From positions 1-12,625 of the forward strand of contig JAITBH010000074.1 in NCBI GenBank assembly GCA_031283745.1: DNA of 12,625 nucleotides, in the 5' to 3' direction. How positions within the stretch are numbered: the first letter of the stretch is position 1; each line of letters opens with the position of its first letter. Positions 1-6,203 of this stretch are shown piece by piece. The position numbers were made by a program, and so were the translations under genes. Source of the DNA: Candidatus Ectomicrobium neotermitis. GTDB taxonomy: Bacteria > Elusimicrobiota > Endomicrobiia > Endomicrobiales > Endomicrobiaceae. Below the pieces are notes generated by a model. The model saw only the letters and a list, made by a program, of their open reading frames with translations, had not been told where the DNA came from and ran no database searches.

Positions 1-9
1 AAGCAGCAT
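1..9 (-). CDS. dxs: Start of dxs (1-deoxy-D-xylulose-5-phosphate synthase), cut by window edge
   Basis: Only three codons (Met-Leu-Leu) are visible, so this call is an inference from the duplication. Bases 1 to 9 are identical to the first nine bases of the DXS-like start at 389 to 381. The upstream context is also the same: a stop codon, two bases, then ATG, preceded by the same GAAAGGGA ribosome-binding site carried in the ispA tail sequence. DXS condenses pyruvate and glyceraldehyde 3-phosphate using thiamine diphosphate, the first step of the MEP isoprenoid pathway, and dxs commonly follows ispA. The intact gene should therefore run leftward out of the window. If the sequence beyond base 1 is not a full dxs, then dxs is broken here. 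Confidence 0.55.
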
Positions 10-220
10 TGTTAATAGTCCCTTTCAAGAATGAAATCAGCCAAGCCCTCTAAAGCAATGGCTTTTTTGCCAAAAAACTTTATCTTGGACTTGGCTGTTT
101 TTATGTGACGTGTTGCCAGTGCCCACGCTTTATCTTTTCCGTCTAAAGAAAAAGCTGTGAGCTTATTGTTGTCTTGGTCGCTCACTCTTTTTCCTAACTT
201 TGTTTTGTCTTCAAAAACAT
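1..220. repeat. Left copy of ispA-tail duplication
   Basis: Bases 1 to 220 match bases 381 to 600 at an offset of exactly 380. I count seven mismatches in 220 bases (about 97% identity), at 119, 120, 121, 141, 143, 184 and 211. The match stops sharply at 220/221. The full duplicated unit should be 380 bases; the dxs-derived part of this copy lies beyond the window edge. Confidence 0.95.
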
Positions 221-389
221 AGTGCAGAGCTATGGTCAGATCTACAACACCCAAACTTGAGGCTAAGTGGCCCCCGGTTTTTGATATATCGTTGACGATT
301 TTTTCTCTTATCTCCTCAGCAAGAACTGGAAGATCCTCTTTCCTGATATTTTTTAAGTCGGCAGAGCTGGAAATTTTTTCAAGCAGCAT
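12..389 (-). pseudogene. Chimeric ORF: DXS N-terminus fused to IspA C-terminus
   Basis: This 125-residue ORF is a by-product of a tandem duplication. Residues 1 to about 59 read as the DXS N-terminus, with GGHLASSLGVVDLTIALHYVF matching the family region that holds its conserved active-site His (H41 here). From about residue 60 the protein switches to the IspA tail (DKTKLGKR onward) and ends with the same residues as intact IspA. It lacks the DXS thiamine-diphosphate motifs and the rest of the enzyme, and carries neither IspA aspartate-rich motif, so neither activity is expected. It starts two bases after the ispA stop codon with the native dxs ribosome-binding site, so it is probably translated. 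Compared with intact IspA, its tail has Gly to Val, Tyr to Asp and Glu to Ala changes, as expected without selection. A misassembly of strain variants would look the same. Confidence 0.85.
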
Positions 390-600
390 TGTTAATAGTC
401 CCTTTCAAGAATGAAATCAGCCAAGCCCTCTAAAGCAATGGCTTTTTTGCCAAAAAACTTTATCTTGGACTTGGCTGTTTTTATGTGACGTGTTGCCAAC
501 TCCCACGCTTTATCTTTTCCATATAAAGAAAAAGCTGTGAGCTTATTGTTGTCTTGGTCGCTCCCTCTTTTTCCTAACTTTGTTTTGTCTGCAAAAACAT
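381..600. repeat. Right copy of ispA-tail duplication, inside intact ispA
   Basis: This is the partner of bases 1 to 220. It covers the last 65 or so codons of intact ispA, the ispA stop codon and the first codons of the dxs-like ORF. Its codons fit the polyprenyl synthase family better than the left copy does, for example Gly rather than Val in the GKRGSD stretch, so this is likely the ancestral version. Confidence 0.95.
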
Positions 601-1300
601 CCAAAAGGTCGTCAGTGATCTGGAAAGCACAGCCGATATTGTTTCCATAACTTTCTAAGACTGCCAAACTTTTCTTATCAGCCCCGCTTAAAACTGCACC
701 GACCTTCAAGGCTGCACTTATCAAGGCGCCCGTTTTTTGCAACTGAATGTATTTGAGTTTTGCAGAAAGTGTTTTCTTGTCTTTTGCTCTCCACTTTCCT
801 GTCTCTACGGTGTCCTCAGTCTGCCCGCCTATCATTCCTTTATAGCCCGCATACTTGCTCAAAATCATCACTGCCTCAGCGATGTTTTTTTCCTTTGCGG
901 TAGATTTTGCAATCAAGTTAAAACTCTCGGTTAAGAGAGCATCGCCGCATAAAACCGCAACAGCTTCGCCGAACTGTTTGTGGACTGTCGGTTTGCCCCG
1001 CCGAAGATCGTCATTGTCCATTGAGGGCAGATCATCGTGAACTAAAGAATAACAATGAACAAACTCCAAAGCCGCAGCGGCAGGTAAAACTCCGCTGATC
1101 TTTTGGCTAAAAAGTTGTGCCGCCAAAATTACAAGAGTTGGCCTCAACCTTTTTCCTCCGTTTAAGACGGCATAAGACATCGATCGAGAGATAAGAGATC
1201 TGTCTTTTGGCAGGTGGTTTTTGAGGGTTTTGTCTATGAGCTTTGCGTTTTTGTTAAGGCAGGCTAAAAAAATAGGCGCACTTGACGATTTGTTGTCCAT
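392..1300 (-). CDS. ispA: Farnesyl diphosphate synthase / short-chain polyprenyl synthase
   Basis: This 302-residue cytoplasmic enzyme should condense isopentenyl diphosphate with allylic diphosphates to make farnesyl (or geranylgeranyl) diphosphate, feeding quinone and undecaprenyl synthesis. Visible family motifs are GGKRLRP at 48-54, the first aspartate-rich motif DDLPSMD at 89-95 followed by DDLRRGKPT, a Gly-Gly-Gln at 158-160, Lys-Thr at 189-190, and the second aspartate-rich motif DDLLD at 230-234. Length is normal for the IspA group. The ATG at 1300 is three bases after the xseB stop and has an AAGGG ribosome-binding site. The order xseB-ispA-dxs is widespread in bacteria. Exact product chain length cannot be read with certainty. 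The last 65 codons are duplicated at 12-220, but this copy looks intact. Confidence 0.95.
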   Translation of the reverse strand: MDNKSSSAPIFLACLNKNAKLIDKTLKNHLPKDRSLISRSMSYAVLNGGKRLRPTLVILAAQLFSQKISGVLPAAAALEFVHCYSLVHDDLPSMDNDDLRRGKPTVHKQFGEAVAVLCGDALLTESFNLIAKSTAKEKNIAEAVMILSKYAGYKGMIGGQTEDTVETGKWRAKDKKTLSAKLKYIQLQKTGALISAALKVGAVLSGADKKSLAVLESYGNNIGCAFQITDDLLDVFADKTKLGKRGSDQDNNKLTAFSLYGKDKAWELATRHIKTAKSKIKFFGKKAIALEGLADFILERDY

Positions 1301-1303
1301 TTC

Positions 1304-1531
1304 TTATCCCTTAAAATCTTCCCGGCTGACATCTAACCCCTTTACAATAAGGATTTCTATCTTTCTTTTTGCGTCCATAATTTTACTCCGACATTCTCTT
1401 GCTAACTCCATTCCTTCCTTAAAAAGTTCAAGCGATTTCTCTAAATCTGGAGAGCCGTTTTCCATCTCGTCAACAATCCTTTCTAACCTTTCAATGGATT
1501 TTTCAAAAGATATTTCTTTTTTCTGTGACAT
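1304..1531 (-). CDS. xseB: Exodeoxyribonuclease VII small subunit
   Basis: XseB is the small helical subunit that binds XseA many-fold to form exonuclease VII, which degrades single-stranded DNA into oligonucleotides. The 75-residue product has the family pattern: SFEKSIERLERIVDEMENG early on, then LEKSLELFKEGMELARECR, predicted to form two helices, and a short tail. An upstream in-frame extension to 1594 is open but would overlap xseA deeply and adds 21 unrelated residues. I chose the ATG at 1531 because it sits one base after the xseA stop and has a strong AGGAGG site placed in the last codons of xseA. This arrangement implies translational coupling of the two subunits. Confidence 0.95.
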   Translation of the reverse strand: MSQKKEISFEKSIERLERIVDEMENGSPDLEKSLELFKEGMELARECRSKIMDAKRKIEILIVKGLDVSREDFKG

Positions 1532-1532
1532 T

Positions 1533-2774
1533 TTACTCCTCCTTGTGAACTGTCTCGACCCGAGCATCAAAATTTCCATAGAAAACTTGAACATTTACTT
1601 TGGAGTTTGGCTCTAAGCCTTCAACGCTTTTTAATATCTTGCCGTCTTTATCTTTAACGATGGAAAAACCTCTTTCTAAAACTGAAAGGGGAGAAAGTAT
1701 TTCAAGCTTTTGGAGATTGTGTTCAAGGTTAATCTCTTTTGACTCGGTCTGTTTCTTGATCAAGTCCTCAAATTTTTTCTTGAGATTGTTGATATATTCG
1801 ATCTTGCCTTCATAAATTAAGCCGGGATTTGTCAAAGCTCTTGATGATGAAAGGTGGTTAAGATGGTTAAGTGCGTCATTGATAATTCTCCCCATTCTCT
1901 CAAGCAAAATTTCCCTCTGATCCAAAATAAAGAAGTTTGCTTTGATCATATTGTGTGCCGCATTTTCCGCAGCGACCGATGGAGTGGCAGCCCGCACATC
2001 TGCACAGAAATCCGCGATAGTGAAATCCGTCTCATGGCCTACACAAGAAATTATTGGAATGTCTGATGCCGCAATAGCCCGAGCAACTATCTCTGTGTTA
2101 AAAGCAGCCAGATCCTCAAATGATCCTCCGCCTCTGCCGACAAGCAAAATGTCGAGGTCTTTGTGATTTTTGTTGAGGTAGGCAATAGCGTTTGCGATCT
2201 CTTTTTCTGAGCCGGCGCCTTGCACTCTGGTGGGATAAATTAGGACGGAAATCACTGGAGCGATATCGTCTAAGACAGTCAAAATATCGTGGATCACTGC
2301 CCCGTCTCTTGAGGTTACAACACCTACTTTGTGGACAAGTGTGGGAAGCGGCTTTTTGCGTGCATGGTTAAACAGTCCCTCATCAGCAAGCTTATTTTTG
2401 AGCCTTAGAAAGCCTTGATATAAGGGGCCGGCACCTGTTTCTTCCATTCGATCGACGATAATTTGATAGTCCCCATTTTTGGGATAAGTGCTGACGCGTC
2501 CAAAAATTAAAACCTTCGCTCCATTTTCAGGAGTGAAGGTTAAAGATGGAATCATGTCTTGATACATCACTGCTCGGATATGAGAGTATTCATCTTTGAG
2601 ATTGAAATAAAAGTGTCCCGAACTGTAGGACTTAAAATTTGAAATCTCTCCCTCAAGCCAAATTGCGGGAAAAGCGTCGCTTAGCAAACTTTTTATTTCA
2701 AGATTTATCTGGCTGACCGTATAAACAACTTCCCTACTCCTCCCGCCCTTCTTGTCATCATTTTCCAATTTCAT
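1533..2774 (-). CDS. xseA: Exodeoxyribonuclease VII large subunit
   Basis: XseA is the catalytic subunit of exonuclease VII, a cytoplasmic single-strand DNA exonuclease used in repair and mutation avoidance. The 413-residue product has the expected order: an N-terminal OB-fold DNA-binding domain (about 16-112, with VSQIN, WLEGEISNFK and SGHFYFNLKD), the catalytic domain with GVVTSRDGAVIHDI at 151-164, VGRGGGSFEDL at 212-222 and VGHETDFTIADF at 245-256, then ATPSVAAE at 263-270. A helical stretch and a C-terminal GFSIVKDKDGK segment follow. Length is slightly short of the 440 to 460 common in proteobacteria, but no motif is missing. The ATG at 2774 has an AGGAAAGG site. It is the first gene of the xseA-xseB-ispA-dxs operon. 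Confidence 0.97.
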   Translation of the reverse strand: MKLENDDKKGGRSREVVYTVSQINLEIKSLLSDAFPAIWLEGEISNFKSYSSGHFYFNLKDEYSHIRAVMYQDMIPSLTFTPENGAKVLIFGRVSTYPKNGDYQIIVDRMEETGAGPLYQGFLRLKNKLADEGLFNHARKKPLPTLVHKVGVVTSRDGAVIHDILTVLDDIAPVISVLIYPTRVQGAGSEKEIANAIAYLNKNHKDLDILLVGRGGGSFEDLAAFNTEIVARAIAASDIPIISCVGHETDFTIADFCADVRAATPSVAAENAAHNMIKANFFILDQREILLERMGRIINDALNHLNHLSSSRALTNPGLIYEGKIEYINNLKKKFEDLIKKQTESKEINLEHNLQKLEILSPLSVLERGFSIVKDKDGKILKSVEGLEPNSKVNVQVFYGNFDARVETVHKEE

Positions 2775-2815
2775 TTACCTTTCCTTATGCAATTTTTATT
2801 GATGCCGATTGGTCG

Positions 2816-2824
2816 ATTATATCA
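2816..2824 (-). promoter_or_regulatory. Extended -10 promoter for xseA-xseB-ispA-dxs
   Basis: Reading the minus strand, TGATATAAT gives a perfect TATAAT at 2821-2816 preceded by TG and one base, the extended -10 pattern. No good -35 box lies at the usual distance, which is acceptable for an extended -10 promoter. Transcription would start near 2809, about 35 bases before the xseA ATG. It lies in the only gap (2775 to 2841) between the zinc operon and xseA, so it may give this cluster expression independent of zinc. Confidence 0.6.
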
Positions 2825-2841
2825 CAGTCGGCCTTTTGGGC

Positions 2842-3267
2842 TTATCTTGTAAGAACTTCCTTGCCTCTTTTTTCAAGGACAACCAAAGAAATTAAGCGAA
2901 GACGTAAAAATTTAACCCTGTCTATTGTGTATTCCTCTAAAACTCCTTCTGCTCTCACCCAGGCATCTTTTTTGGGATAGGGTTTATCCCACACAACCTC
3001 AAAACCTGCCAAAGCGTCAGGGCCGCAACAGCCCGGTCCATATCTAAAAACTAAGCTGTGCGGCTCAGACCCATCATAAGAATCATATTGATCAAAAATT
3101 CCCTCATAGCTTATTGTGGAACCTAAATACGATTTCGGGTTTTGATAGACGGCATTTATTTGAGTGATAAAAAACCTCTCACCGATGACCAAGTCTTTGG
3201 CATAAACATTGACTGCCGTCGACACGATAAAAATTGCACTGCAGCATAAAGCAAAAAACTTTTTCAT
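2842..3267 (-). CDS. Secreted small protein with CCGPD motif, zinc-operon linked
   Basis: The 141-residue product has a signal peptide (MKKFFALCC..., likely cleaved after VYA at about residue 23), so it should act in the periplasm. The mature part has a beta-rich pattern: TISYEGIFDQY at 51-61, FRYGPGCCGPDALAGFEVVW at 74-93, and WVRAEGVLEEY at 103-113. The order 'xYxG, CCxxD, WVxxxGxL' resembles the C-terminal domain of the YcgQ / TIGR03943 (DUF1980) family, which in Firmicutes is tied to zinc-uptake loci; I recall this from memory. Cys80 and Cys81 could bind metal. Its ATG overlaps the znuB stop by four bases (ATGA), so it is translationally coupled to the transporter. A role in zinc capture, delivery or sensing is inference. 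Confidence 0.8.
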   Translation of the reverse strand: MKKFFALCCSAIFIVSTAVNVYAKDLVIGERFFITQINAVYQNPKSYLGSTISYEGIFDQYDSYDGSEPHSLVFRYGPGCCGPDALAGFEVVWDKPYPKKDAWVRAEGVLEEYTIDRVKFLRLRLISLVVLEKRGKEVLTR

Positions 3268-4088
3268 TTTTCTCTCCTTGATAAAACATCAGCCAAACAA
3301 AAAATCAAAAACATAATTATGTTTGCCCCGACTATGCTTGCCCCTGTGGGTGTTGCGTATAAATACGAAATAATGACACCAATAAAAAAGCAAACGCTTG
3401 AAATAAGGACTGACGAGATGATGACGCTCTTGAAGGTTTTACAAATTCTCATTGAAGTAAGTGCAGGGAAAATTATGAGGCTTGATATGAGTAAGGCTCC
3501 CATCATACGCATACCTAAAGAAATTGTGACGGCGGTCAAAACAGCTATGAGGGTATTGTATCTTTGTGCACCAAGACCGACAGCCCTGCTAAAATTTTCG
3601 TCAAAGGTTACGGCAAAAATCTTGTTGTAAAAAACAATGTAAGCGATGACGATTAAAACTGACAGCACTGCACTCAAATAAACATCGCTTATTGTCATAG
3701 CAAGAATACTGCCGAATAGATAGTTGCAAACATCGATTGTAAGACCTTTTGTCATCGATATGACTATCACGCCTATCGCCATCGCACTTGTTGACATCAA
3801 AGCAATAGAAGCATCGCCTTTAATTTTTGAGTTCTCGCTGACCCGCAGCAAAAGAAAAGCTGACAAAACCACTACGGGAATTGAGACAGCAAGCGGGGCA
3901 AGATTGAAAGCCGAGGCTATCGCTAAACTTCCAAAACCGACATGGGATAAACCGTCGCCTATCATTGAGTATCGCTTTAGCACCAAACTTACGCCGAGCA
4001 AAGATGCACAGATTGAGACAAGAAAGCCGACTATGACTGCCCTGACAAGAAAATCATAAGAAAACATTTCGACTAAAAGTTCAATCAT
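3264..4088 (-). CDS. znuB: Zinc/manganese ABC transporter permease (ZnuB-like)
   Basis: This is the inner-membrane channel of a metal-uptake ABC transporter of the ABC-3 family (ZnuB/TroC/MntB). The 274-residue protein is hydrophobic throughout, with roughly seven or eight membrane segments, and a normal length. The family signature region near residues 40-53 (YSMIGDGLSHVGFG) is present, as is the later cytoplasmic coupling stretch around FSRAVGLGAQRYN. The ATG at 4088 overlaps the end of the ATPase gene by eight bases and has an AAAGGAGG site in the last codons of that gene; a second Met seven codons later is a less likely start. Substrate is called zinc from the neighbouring binding protein and accessory genes; manganese cannot be excluded from sequence alone. 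Confidence 0.9.
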   Translation of the reverse strand: MIELLVEMFSYDFLVRAVIVGFLVSICASLLGVSLVLKRYSMIGDGLSHVGFGSLAIASAFNLAPLAVSIPVVVLSAFLLLRVSENSKIKGDASIALMSTSAMAIGVIVISMTKGLTIDVCNYLFGSILAMTISDVYLSAVLSVLIVIAYIVFYNKIFAVTFDENFSRAVGLGAQRYNTLIAVLTAVTISLGMRMMGALLISSLIIFPALTSMRICKTFKSVIISSVLISSVCFFIGVIISYLYATPTGASIVGANIIMFLIFCLADVLSRREK

Positions 4089-4788
4089 TTTGCCCTCCCT
4101 TTATAAATGAGCGGGCAATATCAGTTTTTAAGTAATCCTCAACATCGCCAAAGAATACTTGCTTGTTTTCTAAGTGCAAAACTTTGCGGGCATTTGAGAG
4201 TGCATTTTCGACATTGTGCGATACGATTATTATCGCTATGCCCGCCCCGTTTATTGTTTTTAGAACCTCATAAAGGCTCTCCGTTGCGGAGGGATCAAGG
4301 CTATTGTCCGGCTCGTCTAAAATTAGGAGCTTGCCTGTCGAACACAATGCCCGCGCCAAGAGAACTTTCTGCTGCTGACCGCCCGAGAGTTCGCTAAAAG
4401 ATTTGCGTTTTAGCTGCTCTATGCCCAAAATCTGCAAGTTTTTGTCGATAATTTTTTTATCCTTCCTATTGTAAAAAGGTCTAAGCCCCATTTTGTTGAG
4501 CCTGCCTGATGAAACAATCTCATAAACACTTGCTGGAAAGGTTTTTTGTATGACATTTTGCTGAGGAATATAGCCAATGTCTGCCCTGTCAAGCCCTCCG
4601 CTAAAAACAATCTCGCCTTCGAGAGGTTTTTTGAGGTTGAGCAAACCTTTAAGCAAAGTGCTTTTGCCCGAACCATTTCCGCCGACGATACATAAATAAT
4701 CGGCGGCGGACAGTTCGAAATTGACATCTTTTAGGACGATGTTTTGCCCATAAGCAAAACTCACATTTTGGGACTTAATAATTACCAT
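4081..4788 (-). CDS. znuC: Zinc/manganese ABC transporter ATPase (ZnuC-like)
   Basis: This cytoplasmic ATPase should power the ZnuB permease. All ATPase motifs are visible in its 235 residues: Walker A GGNGSGKST at 36-44, Q-loop Gln in IPQQN near 76, signature LSGGQQQK at 134-141, Walker B LLILDEP at 154-160, D-loop SLDP at 163-166, and the switch His191 in VSHNV. The length is usual for the family. The ATG at 4788 overlaps the znuA stop by seven bases and follows an AAAGGAAG ribosome-binding site. The short C-terminal tail lacks the extended regulatory segment seen in some ZnuC proteins. It is the third gene of a five-gene operon. Confidence 0.95.
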   Translation of the reverse strand: MVIIKSQNVSFAYGQNIVLKDVNFELSAADYLCIVGGNGSGKSTLLKGLLNLKKPLEGEIVFSGGLDRADIGYIPQQNVIQKTFPASVYEIVSSGRLNKMGLRPFYNRKDKKIIDKNLQILGIEQLKRKSFSELSGGQQQKVLLARALCSTGKLLILDEPDNSLDPSATESLYEVLKTINGAGIAIIIVSHNVENALSNARKVLHLENKQVFFGDVEDYLKTDIARSFIKGGQND

Positions 4789-5732
4789 AACGCTTCCTTT
4801 AAGTTTTGAGCATTCTGCTTCATGATGTCTACATAGGTGATCCCGTTTTCAAAGTCAGTTTTTGAGACATTGTGGGCAGAGTGCAAGAGTAATTTTTTGG
4901 CTTTTGTGCTTTGTGTGATGATGTCGGCAATTTTCTCGTTTGAAAACTCGATATAAAACACCACAGGAATTTGTTCGGCCCTAACTTTATTGATGAGGAA
5001 AGCCACAGTCGCAGCTGATGCTTCTGTTTCTACCGAGCAGCCCGGAAAAGCTGCAAAGTATGTGAGCAAATACTCATCGGCAAAGTAGCGAAAAGGAAAT
5101 CTGTCTCCAAAAATAATTGTTTTCCTCTTACCTTTAGCAACAATGTCCTTAAACACTGCGTCGAGTTCCTGTATCTGCTTAATATAGTTTTGGGCATTTT
5201 GCTTATAGAACTCGGCGTTAGCGGAGTCAGCTGCCTGCAGAGTCTCGCTGATAGATTTGACCATCGCTTGAGCATTTTTTGGAGATGTCCAAACATGCTC
5301 GTCATATTCACCCTCTTCCTCCTCCTCGCCTTCCTCTTCCTGCATACCCTCTACAACTTCCTCTTTAACAGGTTTAACAAGATCCATCAGTGCAATGATT
5401 TTTGTTTTAGAGGTGTCCATCGTAGACAAAATTCTCTTTACCCACTCGTCCGATTCTCCTCCGATATAGATAAACACATCGCTGTTTTGAATTTTGATGA
5501 TGTCTTGCGGGGTTGGATCATAAGAATGGCTTTCCGAACCCGGTGCAAGGAGCATAGTCAAGTTGACTCTATCGCCTCCTATCGCTCTGACAAAATCATA
5601 TTGAGGGAAAATCGTTGCAACGACTTTCAATTTTCCATCTGAAACTTCTGCTTCTTTTTTTGACCTTCCAAAACTGATGAACAACACAAAAACAATGGCT
5701 ATAGCCAAAACTATGATAACAGCCTTTTTCAT
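4782..5732 (-). CDS. znuA: Zinc ABC transporter substrate-binding protein (ZnuA-like)
   Basis: This 316-residue protein should capture zinc outside the inner membrane and hand it to ZnuB. An N-terminal hydrophobic segment (4-21) lacks a lipobox Cys, so it is a signal peptide or membrane anchor. VVATIFPQYDFVR at 37-49 opens the binding fold, His69 lies in GSESHSYDPTP, and His146 in DEHVWTSP. The loop before His146 is rich in Glu (about 124-145) instead of His. Where classic ZnuA has a third His, this protein has FGDRFPFRYF (208-217). That variant, with PGCSVETEASAAT and LLLHSAHNVSK, resembles zinc-binding proteins I recall from Clostridia. His284 or His287 might supply the missing ligand. The ATG at 5732 is preferred over an upstream TTG at 5795 because it has an AAAGGAG site and starts the hydrophobic segment. 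Confidence 0.92.
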   Translation of the reverse strand: MKKAVIIVLAIAIVFVLFISFGRSKKEAEVSDGKLKVVATIFPQYDFVRAIGGDRVNLTMLLAPGSESHSYDPTPQDIIKIQNSDVFIYIGGESDEWVKRILSTMDTSKTKIIALMDLVKPVKEEVVEGMQEEEGEEEEEGEYDEHVWTSPKNAQAMVKSISETLQAADSANAEFYKQNAQNYIKQIQELDAVFKDIVAKGKRKTIIFGDRFPFRYFADEYLLTYFAAFPGCSVETEASAATVAFLINKVRAEQIPVVFYIEFSNEKIADIITQSTKAKKLLLHSAHNVSKTDFENGITYVDIMKQNAQNLKEALW

Positions 5733-5791
5733 ATCAATCTCCTTTTTTTCGAGCCTAAATTTTGATTTTTTGTGAGGGACAACGGGGGAGA

Positions 5792-6091
5792 TCAAGTGTT
5801 AAGGATAGTTTTTAGCTGAACTAAGGTAGTTTTTTTGCTGATTATCGATGGGATTTGAATGGATTTGATTCTTAGGAAAAACATCAAGGACGCAAAAAAG
5901 GTGGAAATGGTTAATGGGAGGGCAAAAAGGCGGAAGGTTTTGTTTACGATTTGACGCATAAGTGCGCATACTTGGCAATCCGGGCCGGTGCAGCAGTGTT
6001 TTCCTTTGACCACAACAAAAACGGTTGAAGCTGTCAGCAAAACCACAAGGGTGAGGGCAAGCATTAAAGGTGTTAGGTTCGTCTTTCTCAT
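5792..6091 (-). CDS. Small two-segment membrane protein with HCC...CxxC motif, zinc-operon leader gene
   Basis: The 99-residue protein has a hydrophobic segment at about 8-29, a short polar loop with KHCCTGPDCQVC (His32, Cys33, Cys34, Cys39, Cys42), a second hydrophobic stretch at about 53-73, and a basic C-terminal tail. The loop would probably face the periplasm and could hold a metal ion. I recall similar small membrane proteins with an HDCxGxxCxxC loop next to zinc transporters in Clostridia, but the family has no function I can name. It is the first gene of the zinc operon, 59 bases before znuA. The ATG at 6091 follows an AGGAT site. A role as zinc chaperone or sensor for the transporter is inference from context. 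Confidence 0.75.
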   Translation of the reverse strand: MRKTNLTPLMLALTLVVLLTASTVFVVVKGKHCCTGPDCQVCALMRQIVNKTFRLFALPLTISTFFASLMFFLRIKSIQIPSIISKKTTLVQLKTILNT

Positions 6092-6108
6092 CTTTTATCC
6101 TAATTGCA

Positions 6109-6137
6109 AGTATAAACTTCCCAAATTTCTGCGTCTA
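6109..6137 (-). promoter_or_regulatory. Candidate sigma-70 promoter of the zinc operon
   Basis: On the minus strand, TAGACG (6137-6132, four of six to the -35 consensus) is separated by exactly 17 bases from TATACT (6114-6109, five of six to the -10 consensus). Start of transcription would be near 6102, about ten bases before the ATG, which leaves only the ribosome-binding site in the leader. I could not recognise a Zur or other metal-regulator operator in the 112-base gap. The gap has no clear terminator, so read-through from the Sel1 gene is also possible. Confidence 0.4.
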
Positions 6138-6203
6138 AAATACACAACTCGCCCCATAACGGCAATCACCCCAATCATTATTTCAAAGCCCACAGCAGTC
6201 AAA

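Noticed and set aside
1532..1594. Longer xseB starting at 1594
   Set aside because: It overlaps xseA by over 60 bases and adds 21 residues unlike the XseB family. The ATG at 1531 has an ideal AGGAGG site.
5190..5642. A 150-codon plus-strand ORF opposite znuA
   Set aside because: It is fully antisense to a well-supported gene, has no recognisable domain and looks like a shadow, as do all other plus-strand ORFs in the window.
5733..5795. Longer znuA starting at a TTG at 5795
   Set aside because: The extension is charged, precedes the hydrophobic signal segment, and lacks a clear ribosome-binding site, whereas the ATG at 5732 has AAAGGAG at good spacing.
6095..6178. A 27-codon minus-strand ORF with a membrane-like start, ending just before the first zinc-operon gene
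   Set aside because: It has no convincing ribosome-binding site, overlaps the predicted promoter, and is short enough to arise by chance. A leader peptide or gene remnant remains possible.
6092..6203. Zur-type operator upstream of the zinc operon
   Set aside because: I looked for a dyad resembling known Zur boxes (AAATnnTAAT-type or E. coli-type) and found none convincing by eye; a regulator-specific motif search would be needed to decide.
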